Assembly (NCBI RefSeq): GCF_008000935.1
Contig: NZ_CP042831.1
Location: 620,001 to 684,000 of the forward strand
From: Flavobacterium alkalisoli
GTDB taxonomy: Bacteria > Bacteroidota > Bacteroidia > Flavobacteriales > Flavobacteriaceae
Direction of reading: 5' to 3'
Length of the DNA: 64,000 bases
The translations under genes and the position numbers were made by a program. A model generated the notes under the pieces. It was not told where the DNA came from. It made no database searches and saw only the letters and a list, made by a program, of their open reading frames with translations. Shown in pieces: positions 28,131-35,714 of the stretch. Position 1 is the stretch's first letter. Each line of letters opens with the position of its first letter.

Positions 28131-29573
28131 ATGGACGTATTAATTATACTTATCACTTTACTTATTGGAGCTGCAGCAACTTATTTTGCAGGCGATAAAC
28201 TGGCTTCAAAAGTTGCCGCATTTTTTAGCTTAGCAGCTTTCGGATTAACATTATACATAAGCTACTTACAAAGCAATGGTGTAGAAGTGGGATATACACG
28301 CCCATGGATAAGAGTACCTAACATCCAGTTTAGCTTTCTGGCCGATGGGCTGTCGCTTACTATGGTATTGCTTACCACAGCATTGGCTCCGATAATAATA
28401 CTTTCAACATTTAAAAAAGTACAAAATAAGGCGAAGTCTTTCTACGGTCTTATAATGCTTATGGTTTTTGCTATGGCAGGAACTTTTTTAAGCGGTGACG
28501 GACTTTTATACTATATTTTCTGGGAACTTTCATTAATCCCAATTTACTTTATTGCCCTTATATGGGGTGGTGGTGAAGCCGAAGCAAGAAAAAAGGATGT
28601 GGTTAAATTCTTTATCTACACTTTTGCAGGTTCACTGTTCATGCTTGTGGCATTTGTATACCTGTACCAAAAAACAGGATCTTTCCTAAACTATACTTTC
28701 TTAAGATTACAACTTAACGGTACTGAGCAGTTTTGGATCTTCTTTGCATTCTTTATTGCTTATGCTATTAAGATTCCTATTATACCATTCCATACATGGC
28801 AGGCAAACGTATACCAAAAAGCACCTACAGCAGGTACTATGCTTTTATCGGGTATTATGCTTAAAATGGCAATTTACAGTATTATAAGATGGCAGTTGCC
28901 AATAGCTCCGGCTCCGGCAAAAGAATATATGTATCCGCTAATCGCATTATGTATTGCTGGTGTTATATATGGCTCTATACTGGCTTTAAAACAACAGGAT
29001 CTTAAAAAGCTTCTTGCCTATTCATCCCTTGCACACGTTGGACTTATTGCGGCCGGTGTTTACACACTTACAATTGATGGTCTTAGAGGTGCAGTATTGC
29101 AAATGGTAGCTCACGGTTTTGTAGTGGTAGGACTTTTTTATGCTGCAGAAATAATTCAAAGAAGATATAATACAACCGAAATAAGTGAAATGGGTGGTAT
29201 AAGGGTACAAACCCCACGATTTACCTCTATGTTCATGATACTGGTACTTGCTTCTGTAGCGCTACCGTCTACCTTTAACTTTGTTGGTGAGTTTGAAGTA
29301 CTTTACAGCCTTGCGCAAACTAATATATGGTTTGCTATACTGGGGGGTACTACCATCATACTAGGTGCATTTTACATGCTTAAAATGTTCCAGCAGGTTA
29401 TGCTTGGAGAGCAAAACACAAAAGTATTTGCCGATGTAACTTTTGGCGAAGGCTTTGTATTTGTGCTGATAATAGGTGTGCTGTTGTTCTTTGGTTTATA
29501 CCCTAAACCAATTGTAAACTTTGTATCGCCTGTACTTGAGAATATAATATTACATATAAAAACATCTAATTAA
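28131..29573 (+). CDS. nuoM: NADH-quinone oxidoreductase subunit M
   Basis: Antiporter-like pump subunit, 480 residues and about 14 helices. Signatures: FWELSLIPIYFIALIWGG (key Glu), IPIIPFHTWQANVYQKAPTAG, KKLLAYSSLAHVGLIAAG and VAHGFVVVGLFYAAE. Between nuoL and nuoN, with 10 and 12 bp gaps. Confidence 0.96.
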   Translation: MDVLIILITLLIGAAATYFAGDKLASKVAAFFSLAAFGLTLYISYLQSNGVEVGYTRPWIRVPNIQFSFLADGLSLTMVLLTTALAPIIILSTFKKVQNKAKSFYGLIMLMVFAMAGTFLSGDGLLYYIFWELSLIPIYFIALIWGGGEAEARKKDVVKFFIYTFAGSLFMLVAFVYLYQKTGSFLNYTFLRLQLNGTEQFWIFFAFFIAYAIKIPIIPFHTWQANVYQKAPTAGTMLLSGIMLKMAIYSIIRWQLPIAPAPAKEYMYPLIALCIAGVIYGSILALKQQDLKKLLAYSSLAHVGLIAAGVYTLTIDGLRGAVLQMVAHGFVVVGLFYAAEIIQRRYNTTEISEMGGIRVQTPRFTSMFMILVLASVALPSTFNFVGEFEVLYSLAQTNIWFAILGGTTIILGAFYMLKMFQQVMLGEQNTKVFADVTFGEGFVFVLIIGVLLFFGLYPKPIVNFVSPVLENIILHIKTSN

Positions 29574-29585
29574 GCCCGATAAGAA

Positions 29586-30956
29586 ATGACTACATTAATA
29601 GCTATTGCAGGATTAGGGATTATATGCCTTATAGCTGAAATTTTCAATCTGAGAAAAGCCATTGTCCCGGTAAGTATCATCGGATTGCTTGCTATATTGG
29701 GCCTTAACGTAACAGAATTAAACCTGGTAGGAAACACTTACTACAATAACATGATTGTAGAGAATAACTATTCAAGAATATTTTCTGCCCTGTTTATCGT
29801 GCTTACTACTTTCCTGGTTGCCCTTAGCCCGGAATTTCATAAAAATCATAAAACTAAAATATCAGATTTTGTTGCCATAAAACTATTCCTTCTTGCAGGT
29901 GCTGTTGCTATGGTATCGTTTGGTAACCTTGCCATGTTCTTCCTTGGAATAGAAATCCTATCTATTTCCCTGTATGTACTTGCTGCAAGTGAGCCTAGAA
30001 ATGTAAGCAGTAATGAGGCGGGTATGAAATACTTCCTTATGGGATCGTTTGCTTCTGGTGTTATTCTTTTTGGAATTGCATTAATATATGGTGCAACAGG
30101 GTCTTTTGATGTAGATACAATTTACAATACAGTAAGCGCTGGTAATATTCCCGGATGGTTCTTTATCGGTATCGTTTTACTTACTATAGGTTTACTATTT
30201 AAAATAGCCGCTGTACCTTTCCATTTTTGGGCACCGGATGTATATGAAGGATCTCCTGCTCTTACAACAGCTACCATGAGTACACTTGCAAAAGTAGCGG
30301 CAATGGCTGCATTTTTCAAGCTAATGAAAGGCCTTAACCACGAAGTACCGGGTACTTATGTAACTATTATCATAATTGTATCGGCACTATCTATGTTTGT
30401 AGGTAACCTTATGGCATTAAAACAAAGTAATGTTAAACGTATGCTTGCGTTTTCAGGTATTTCACATGCCGGTTTTATGCTAATGGTTTTCCTGAGCCCT
30501 CCTACAACCACAGGTGTACTGTTTTACTACGCTGCCGCTTACGGCCTGGCAGGTATAGCTGCCTTTGCTGTAGTATTAAGTGTTTGCGGAAATAAAGGAA
30601 ACGAAGAAATATACAATTTTAACGGATTAGGAAAAACCCACCCATTAATGGCTGCCGTATTAACGTGTTCGCTTCTATCAATGGCTGGTATCCCTATTTT
30701 CTCAGGATTCTTTGCAAAATTCTTCCTATTTGGTGAAGTGCTAAGAGCAGGACAGGTAGCAATCGTAATAATTGCAGTGGTAAACTCTATTATAAGTGTA
30801 GGTTACTACTTTAAACTAATACTGGCAATGTATACAAAAGACAGTACAGAAGAAAAACAGACTGTACCTTTTGCTTACAGTGTGGTAGCAGTAATTGCTA
30901 TTTTATTAAACATTGCACTGGGCATATACCCTGATTTGGTTTTAAAATATCTATAA
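29586..30956 (+). CDS. nuoN: NADH-quinone oxidoreductase subunit N
   Basis: The third antiporter-like pump subunit, 456 residues and about 14 helices. Signatures: FLGIEILSISLYVLAAS (key Glu), KIAAVPFHFWAPDVYEGSPALTT, NVKRMLAFSGISHAGFML. Closes the operon; a strong terminator follows 14 bp after its stop. Confidence 0.95.
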   Translation: MTTLIAIAGLGIICLIAEIFNLRKAIVPVSIIGLLAILGLNVTELNLVGNTYYNNMIVENNYSRIFSALFIVLTTFLVALSPEFHKNHKTKISDFVAIKLFLLAGAVAMVSFGNLAMFFLGIEILSISLYVLAASEPRNVSSNEAGMKYFLMGSFASGVILFGIALIYGATGSFDVDTIYNTVSAGNIPGWFFIGIVLLTIGLLFKIAAVPFHFWAPDVYEGSPALTTATMSTLAKVAAMAAFFKLMKGLNHEVPGTYVTIIIIVSALSMFVGNLMALKQSNVKRMLAFSGISHAGFMLMVFLSPPTTTGVLFYYAAAYGLAGIAAFAVVLSVCGNKGNEEIYNFNGLGKTHPLMAAVLTCSLLSMAGIPIFSGFFAKFFLFGEVLRAGQVAIVIIAVVNSIISVGYYFKLILAMYTKDSTEEKQTVPFAYSVVAVIAILLNIALGIYPDLVLKYL

Positions 30957-30970
30957 TAAAATAAAACAAC

Positions 30971-31001
30971 AAAAAAGCCCTTCATACTGAAGGGCTTTTT
31001 T
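30971..31001. terminator. Bidirectional terminator after nuoN
   Basis: AAAAAAGCCCTTCA and TGAAGGGCTTTTTT form a perfect 14-bp stem with a 3-nt loop. It also serves the convergent SDR gene. Confidence 0.92.
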
Positions 31002-31017
31002 GTTTTATGCGTTGATT

Positions 31018-31770
31018 TTATATTGCAGTATAACCTCCATCGGCAATTATATAGCTTCCGGTAGTGAATGACGATTTATCAGAACTAAGAAAAGTAACCA
31101 AATCGGCAATCTCCTGTGGTGTTCCTAATCTGTTCATCGTACTTTTTGCAGCAACCGCTTCCATCATTTCCTTATTAAGATGGTCAGTAAGTAACGGCGT
31201 TTCTATATATCCGGGGCCAACGGCATTACAACGTATATTTTTCTGTCCGTATTCTGCTGCGATATTTTTTGTAAGCCCCACAACACCGTGCTTAGAAGCA
31301 GTATAGGCAGGACTGTTTGGTGCTGCTACAGTACCGTGAATAGAAGCAATATTGACTATACTTCCTCCTCCGTTTTTCATCATCTGTTCAATCTGATAAC
31401 GGCAGGCATAAAATACACCGCTAAGATTTAGGCCAATAACCTTATCCCAGGCATCAATATCATACTCTCCCGTTGGTGCAGCAGGACCACCTATACCCGC
31501 ATTATTGCATGCAATATCCAGTCTGCCGTATTTAGATACTATTGCTTCAACAAGTTTCTTGTTATCCTCAGCTTTAGAGGAATCGGCCTTAATAAAAAAA
31601 GCCTCTCCCCCGGCTTTCTTAATATGGTTTACAGTTTCTTCTCCATGCGCCTCATTAATATCGGCTATTACCACTTTAGCACCTTCCTGTGCATACGTCT
31701 CTGCTATGGCTCGTCCTATTCCGGATCCACCTCCGGAAACAACAGCCACTTTGTTATTTAATAATGACAT
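31018..31770 (-). CDS. SDR family NAD(P)-dependent oxidoreductase
   Basis: A classical short-chain dehydrogenase of 250 residues from the ATG at 31770 (MSLLNNKVAVVSGG). The cofactor motif is GGGSGIG with VVIADIN after strand 2, where the Asp suggests NAD preference; NNAGIGG follows, and the catalytic set is Ser in IVNIASIHG and Tyr/Lys in YTASKHGVVG. The C-terminus (TGSYIIADGGYTAI) is typical. An upstream in-frame start at 31827 adds 19 residues not normal for the family. Glucose 1-dehydrogenase-like and 3-oxoacyl-ACP-reductase-like enzymes share this layout, so the substrate is open. It diverges from umuC. Confidence 0.9.
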   Translation of the reverse strand: MSLLNNKVAVVSGGGSGIGRAIAETYAQEGAKVVIADINEAHGEETVNHIKKAGGEAFFIKADSSKAEDNKKLVEAIVSKYGRLDIACNNAGIGGPAAPTGEYDIDAWDKVIGLNLSGVFYACRYQIEQMMKNGGGSIVNIASIHGTVAAPNSPAYTASKHGVVGLTKNIAAEYGQKNIRCNAVGPGYIETPLLTDHLNKEMMEAVAAKSTMNRLGTPQEIADLVTFLSSDKSSFTTGSYIIADGGYTAI

Positions 31771-31867
31771 ATTATAATGTTTTAATTGTCCAATAAATTT
31801 ACGAAGCAAATCACTGGAAAGCACCACTATACGGGCAGTTTATCCTTTCTTTAACATCAACTCAAAC

Positions 31868-31900
31868 TATAAGATTATTTTCTTATATAAGATTATTTTC
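31868..31900 (+). promoter_or_regulatory. Direct repeat upstream of umuC, candidate operator
   Basis: TATAAGATTATTTTC occurs at 31868-31882 and again at 31886-31900, an exact 15-bp direct repeat with an 18-bp period. The second copy ends two bases before the -7 box of umuC, so a bound protein would cover the -33 region. A damage-responsive repressor is a natural candidate given the genes, but no LexA-type palindrome is present. Confidence 0.5.
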
Positions 31901-31901
31901 A

Positions 31902-31909
31902 TACATTTG
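31902..31909 (+). promoter_or_regulatory. -7 box of umuC promoter (possibly leaderless)
   Basis: TACATTTG matches TAnnTTTG and lies four bases before the umuC ATG at 31914. Transcription would start at or within a few bases of the ATG, so the mRNA may be leaderless. Confidence 0.6.
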
Positions 31910-31913
31910 CTTT

Positions 31914-33194
31914 ATGTATGCCCTTATAGACTGTAATAACTTTTATGTATCCTGCGAAAGGGCCTTTCAGCCTAAGTATCAGGACAGGCCGGTTGTTGTA
32001 CTTTCCAATAACGACGGCTGTATTATATCGCGCAGTGAAGAGGCAAAAGCAATGGGTGTACCAATGGCAGCTCCCGAGTTTAAAGTACGCGATTTACTCA
32101 GGGAACATAATGTAAAGGTGTTTTCGTCTAACTATCCCTTATATGGAGACCTTAGCGAAAGGGTAATGAAAATAATGGAACTTTTTACCCCTAATGTAGA
32201 AGTGTATAGTATTGATGAGGCCTTTCTTGATTTTAACGGTATTACTATTGAAAACCACAACAACTACGGGCAGCAAATTCGCGAAACCGTAGCCAAATGG
32301 ATTGGCTTGCCCATTTGTGTAGGGTTTGCCCCTACAAAAACACTGTCTAAAGCCGCAAAAAGGATAGCCAAAAAATTTCAGGATAAAACGGGAGGGGTTT
32401 ATGTTATAGATACCGACGAAAAACGAATTAAGGCGTTAAAGTGGCTAAAGATTGAAGATGTATGGGGAATTGGCTACCGAACCGTAAAAAAGCTAAAGGC
32501 AAAAAAAGTAAATACTGCCTTAGACTTTACCGAACCTCATCTGGAGGCATGGATAAGAAAAGAAATGGGAGTGACCGGGCTACGCATTAAATATGAACTG
32601 GAGGGCAAACCCGCTATAGGCGACGGACAGGTTCCTGAAGTGAGAAGGAGCATAGCTACAACACGAACTTTCCCGAAACAGATATCGGACTTTGACCTTT
32701 TACGGGAACGCATTACAACTTTTGCAATGGTTACCGCCGAAAAGCTTAGAAAACAGCAAAGCTGTTGTCATACCATAATCGTTACACTGGTAGCCGATAA
32801 ACACAAACTGAATAACCCAAAATACTATTACAGCAGGGCAGCCTTACTGCCATTTGCTTCGCAATCTGGTATTACAATAAGTAATGCGGCGGTAACACTT
32901 TTAAAAAGTATGCTGGCAGAAACAGAATCGGTAATATTTAAAAAGGCAGGGGTTATAGTAACCGACCTTATACCGGAAAATACACGACAATTTAATTTGT
33001 TTATTGACGAAAACCCAAGACACATGGCGCTTATGAAAGCCATGGACAACATAAATACCAAAATGGGCGACAGGATACTGAGACTGGCATCGCAGGCAAA
33101 AAAAACCTGGGATATGAAACAGGAAATGCTCTCTCCCCGATATACCACAAACTTTAATGAAATACTACAGATAAATGTTGATAGCAAGCAATAA
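31914..33194 (+). CDS. umuC: Y-family DNA polymerase, UmuC-like (Pol V catalytic subunit)
   Basis: An error-prone translesion polymerase of 426 residues. The palm begins MYALIDCNNFYVSCERAF (metal-binding Asp, steric-gate region), followed by NNDGCIISRSEEAKAMG and the catalytic SIDEAFLDF (S99 to E102). Helix-hairpin-helix DNA contacts are seen at EDVWGIGYRTVKKLKAKKV, and a little-finger domain follows. The C-terminus is compatible with full length. The umuD gene overlaps its end by 20 bp, the reverse of the umuDC order in Escherichia coli. Confidence 0.93.
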   Translation: MYALIDCNNFYVSCERAFQPKYQDRPVVVLSNNDGCIISRSEEAKAMGVPMAAPEFKVRDLLREHNVKVFSSNYPLYGDLSERVMKIMELFTPNVEVYSIDEAFLDFNGITIENHNNYGQQIRETVAKWIGLPICVGFAPTKTLSKAAKRIAKKFQDKTGGVYVIDTDEKRIKALKWLKIEDVWGIGYRTVKKLKAKKVNTALDFTEPHLEAWIRKEMGVTGLRIKYELEGKPAIGDGQVPEVRRSIATTRTFPKQISDFDLLRERITTFAMVTAEKLRKQQSCCHTIIVTLVADKHKLNNPKYYYSRAALLPFASQSGITISNAAVTLLKSMLAETESVIFKKAGVIVTDLIPENTRQFNLFIDENPRHMALMKAMDNINTKMGDRILRLASQAKKTWDMKQEMLSPRYTTNFNEILQINVDSKQ

Positions 33195-33624
33195 ATACAG
33201 GGCGCTTAATATATATGCTCCCGATATGGAAAGCAAAAGCCCCCTACCCTATATATCACACGGAGTTTCGGCGGGATTTCCGTCTCCTGCACAGGATTTT
33301 ATGGAAACCAAGATTGATCTTAACAGGGAGCTCAGTAAAAATCCGTTAAGTACCTTTTACATCAGGGTATCGGGTAACTCTATGATAGATGCAGGCATAA
33401 ACAATGCCGACATACTGGTTGTAGACCGCAGCATGGAGCCTTCAAACGGAAAAATAGCCGTTTGCCTGGTAGATGGCGAATTCACCGTTAAAAGACTGGT
33501 AACAGATACTGATTGCCTGTATCTAATGCCTGAAAATAAAGCTTATACCCCAATAAAAATTACCGAAAACAATCAGTTTGTAGTATGGGGCATAGTGACC
33601 TATGTGATAAAGAAAGTAGCTTAG
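33175..33624 (+). CDS. umuD: UmuD-like autoproteolytic subunit (LexA/UmuD S24 family)
   Basis: A 149-residue partner of the UmuC polymerase that self-cleaves when bound to RecA filaments. The cleavage site SAGFPSPAQDF (Ala-Gly) lies near residue 33, the nucleophile is the Ser of VSGNSMIDAGI and the general base the Lys of FTVKRL. No DNA-binding domain precedes the cleavage site, so it is UmuD rather than LexA. The ATG at 33175 is inside umuC; an in-frame ATG at 33226 (MESKSPLPY) is an alternative. The last 43 codons are duplicated in decayed form at 35226-35354. Confidence 0.92.
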   Translation: MLIASNKYRALNIYAPDMESKSPLPYISHGVSAGFPSPAQDFMETKIDLNRELSKNPLSTFYIRVSGNSMIDAGINNADILVVDRSMEPSNGKIAVCLVDGEFTVKRLVTDTDCLYLMPENKAYTPIKITENNQFVVWGIVTYVIKKVA

Positions 33625-33953
33625 CCATTTGCATAGCTTACATAAACAAACCTTTCTGATAATGCTTTTATAATCCTTTCATAATCCATTAATCTTTACT
33701 TTTGTAGCATCTAACTTATACGAAAATAATATATTAGACGTAATTTAACGAAATGTGGTTACAGGTGTTCTTTCACGAAATAAAAATGAATAGTTTCGTG
33801 AAAAAATAATACTTGGTTTAACAATGCTGAAATATCAGACATTGAAAAAAATATTGACAACACAGTATAAGCGTAATAGGAGCAAATTGCTTAATCGAAA
33901 AGTTCAGGCTAACCCTCAAAAAAAAACTTATTGTATAATAACTTATATATTAA
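33625..33953. other. Non-coding junction between umuD and the accessory genes
   Basis: This 329-bp stretch holds no convincing gene. It has a -7-like box TACTTTTG (33697-33704) and a perfect inverted repeat TTTCACGAAA (33771-33780) / TTTCGTGAAA (33794-33803) with a 13-bp loop. The repeat is followed by A's rather than T's, so it is more like an operator or recombination site than a terminator. It is more AT-rich than the umuD gene before it. Confidence 0.5.
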
Positions 33954-34409
33954 ATGGCATACCAGAAACTAACATATGCTGGGACAGAATGCAACAACTA
34001 CTTGTATTTTTCCTTTTATGCGGAAGTCTTTGACACAAATCTCGTGACTACGGAATTGGGCATAGAACCGACCTCGGTGAAGATAAAAAAACATCCTGTG
34101 CCAATATCCACTTCATGGAAATATCAAATAGAGGTAGGAAGCGAGATAGATTTAGAAACTCCATTAGAACAACTTGTTGGCATTTTCGAATGTAAGGTGG
34201 ATGCAATTAACCGACTCAAGGAAAAACTGCAGTTATCAACAAGAATTCAGTTCGTAATATACATAGACATAAATCCAGATTCATCAACACCATACTTTGG
34301 ACTGAATAAAAGAACAATTGACTTTCTGGGAAAGACAGGAACAGAAGTTGACTTTGATCTTTATAAGACAGATACGATTGGACTTTTGGATAAGATGGAT
34401 GAAGAATAA
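33954..34409 (+). CDS. DUF4279 domain protein
   Basis: A 151-residue soluble acidic protein. The sequence has the DUF4279 shape: NYLYFSFYAEVFDTNLVTTELGIEPTSVK at the N-terminus, a Trp-containing SWKYQIEVGSE strand, a PLEQLVGIFECKVDAINRLKEKL helix and an end with GTEVDFDLYKTD. DUF4279 proteins are small, of unknown function, and often occur as immunity-like genes in toxin clusters or mobile islands; here no toxin is adjacent. It belongs to a two-gene insertion between umuD and a second, decayed umuD end. An overlapping plus-strand frame at 33824-34033 is not convincing. Confidence 0.65.
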   Translation: MAYQKLTYAGTECNNYLYFSFYAEVFDTNLVTTELGIEPTSVKIKKHPVPISTSWKYQIEVGSEIDLETPLEQLVGIFECKVDAINRLKEKLQLSTRIQFVIYIDINPDSSTPYFGLNKRTIDFLGKTGTEVDFDLYKTDTIGLLDKMDEE

Positions 34410-34555
34410 CTCCATATAACACGTGTTTTACTCCAAGCGGATTAACCTTCGGATTTGGAATTTAAGCTTCTAATGAACTTTAATAATAACTGAAAATACT
34501 CTACCTCTAGCTCCCTTAATCTCACCAAGCGACGGGATTGTTGTGAATCATCTTA

Positions 34556-35182
34556 ATGAAAGACCTGCTAAACATAATAATTGCCGAAAGACAGACTCTT
34601 CTACGTGGACTAACAATATCTTTTTTACTTATTTTTCCATTCACGTTCTTACCAACAATTATTAATAACGGCTGGGCTCTACAGCCAATTATTCAAAGAG
34701 TTCCATACTCGTCACTTTATGCTTTTGGTTTTTCATTAATAGTGGTAATTGCTTCGGTGCTTCATAATTACAATAACCTTGTTGACAGAAAAAGAATATT
34801 TGACAAACCAGCTTTCAAAAAACTTGACTTTTATGGGCGACTTTGTGGTATGGGAAGTATCGTAAATGAACTTGAAACATTCCTTTTGGGTAAAGTTGAC
34901 AAATACTACTACAGACTGAATATCATTGACCCTGACCTAAAAAAATTTAAAGTTGAAATTATTCCATTAATTGACTTTACAAAAAATGAAAACCTGAAAG
35001 TAATACTGAAAAAGGAATATAATTTTAGGGAAGATTTACTAGTGGGACAACTTATAAACCTTACAGAGCAAGATCTTGAAAATGAAAATTTACTTTTGGA
35101 CAGGTTATTAATTTTAGACAAAATCTTAACTGAATTGCGTACGGTTTCACTTGACATAAATGAATATGATCTTGACGAATAA
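34556..35182 (+). CDS. Unrecognised two-helix membrane protein
   Basis: A 208-residue protein I do not recognise. Two membrane helices lie near residues 17-35 (LTISFLLIFPFTFLPTII) and 54-70 (LYAFGFSLIVVIASVL); after them a cytosolic domain of about 130 residues, strongly charged, carries EIIPLIDFTKNENLKVI and a Leu-rich acidic helix ENENLLLDRLLILDKILTELR. No signal peptide and no enzymatic motif are visible. Codon choice is AT-rich and looks less regular than in core genes nearby. It is the second gene of the umuD-flanked insertion, 146 bp after the DUF4279 gene. Confidence 0.65.
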   Translation: MKDLLNIIIAERQTLLRGLTISFLLIFPFTFLPTIINNGWALQPIIQRVPYSSLYAFGFSLIVVIASVLHNYNNLVDRKRIFDKPAFKKLDFYGRLCGMGSIVNELETFLLGKVDKYYYRLNIIDPDLKKFKVEIIPLIDFTKNENLKVILKKEYNFREDLLVGQLINLTEQDLENENLLLDRLLILDKILTELRTVSLDINEYDLDE

Positions 35183-35225
35183 AAAACAAACCGAACTACA
35201 ACATGGGTTTGAGTAAGGCGGCTAC

Positions 35226-35354
35226 CTGGTAACAGATACTAACTGACTCCAGGTGATTCCCAAAAATAAAGCCTATACCCCCATAAAAATTACCGAAAAC
35301 AATCAGTTTATAGTATGGGGCATAGTGACCTATGTTATAAAGAAAGTAGCCTAA
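35226..35354 (+). pseudogene. Decayed second copy of the umuD 3' end
   Basis: This stretch aligns without gaps to the last 43 codons of umuD (33496-33624; constant offset 1,730 bp). The reading frame gives VTDTN, a TGA stop where umuD has Cys, then KNKAYTPIKITENNQF and WGIVTYVIKKVA with a stop at the same place. Several differences in the conserved part are synonymous (GCT/GCC, CCA/CCC, GTG/GTT, TAG/TAA), which points to a diverged umuD homologue that was once under selection, rather than a fresh copy of this one. Weak similarity goes on past the stop (ATTTGC, TAAACAA). Everything upstream of the matched part is missing. Confidence 0.85.
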
Positions 35355-35449
35355 GTATTTGCTATCTCCTGTAAACAACTTATACTAGAAAACAATAATA
35401 GGATTTGGTTAATAAGCTGCAAAAGAAGAAATTTTCAGTATAAAAATAA

Positions 35450-35479
35450 AAAACCCACCAGCAAAAGCTAATGGGTTTT
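35450..35479 (-). terminator. Terminator of tRNA-Leu
   Basis: On the minus strand AAAACCCA pairs with TGGGTTTT around a loop containing AGC/GCT, followed by TTTTTTATTTTTA. It lies immediately past the tRNA 3' end. Confidence 0.8.
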
Positions 35480-35480
35480 G

Positions 35481-35560
35481 TACCTGGAGTGGGAATCGAA
35501 CCCACACACCGTAGTACACGAGTTTGAGTCGTGCGCGTCTACCAATTCCGCCATCCAGGC
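35481..35560 (-). tRNA. tRNA-Leu (anticodon CAA)
   Basis: Read on the minus strand the 80-nt sequence starts GCCTGGATGGCGG and ends TCCAGGTA, which form the acceptor stem and discriminator A. The anticodon arm is CACGA-CTCAAAC-TCGTG, giving CAA, and the T arm GTGGGTTCGATTCCCAC is standard. A variable arm is present, as expected for leucine. CCA is not encoded. It is the nearest core gene to the umuD-flanked insertion, a possible integration hot spot. Confidence 0.95.
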
Positions 35561-35654
35561 ATTTTCCTCAGTAAATGTGGGTGCAAATGTAAAAAATTAT
35601 TCCAATGTAAGATAAAAATAACCCAAAAAAACTTCCAGAGTTCAATTAAATTCC

Positions 35655-35662
35655 TAAATTTG
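35655..35662 (+). promoter_or_regulatory. -7 box of prs promoter
   Basis: TAAATTTG, 52 bp before the prs ATG, matches TAnnTTTG. No TTG at optimal spacing is seen. Confidence 0.5.
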
Positions 35663-35714
35663 CACCTCGTTTAGAGAAACAACACACTAAATAACTACAA
35701 AACAAGTATTTAAG

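Noticed and set aside
33771..33803. Terminator at the umuD/cargo junction
   Set aside because: The stem is followed by A's on the plus strand and lacks a suitable T-run on the minus strand.
33824..34033. 69-codon plus-strand reading frame before the DUF4279 gene
   Set aside because: It has low-complexity basic composition, overlaps the start of the better-supported DUF4279 gene by 80 bp and shows no recognisable domain.
35196..35378. Minus-strand small gene over the umuD remnant
   Set aside because: The plus strand is clearly a decayed umuD 3' end; the opposite frame is incidental.
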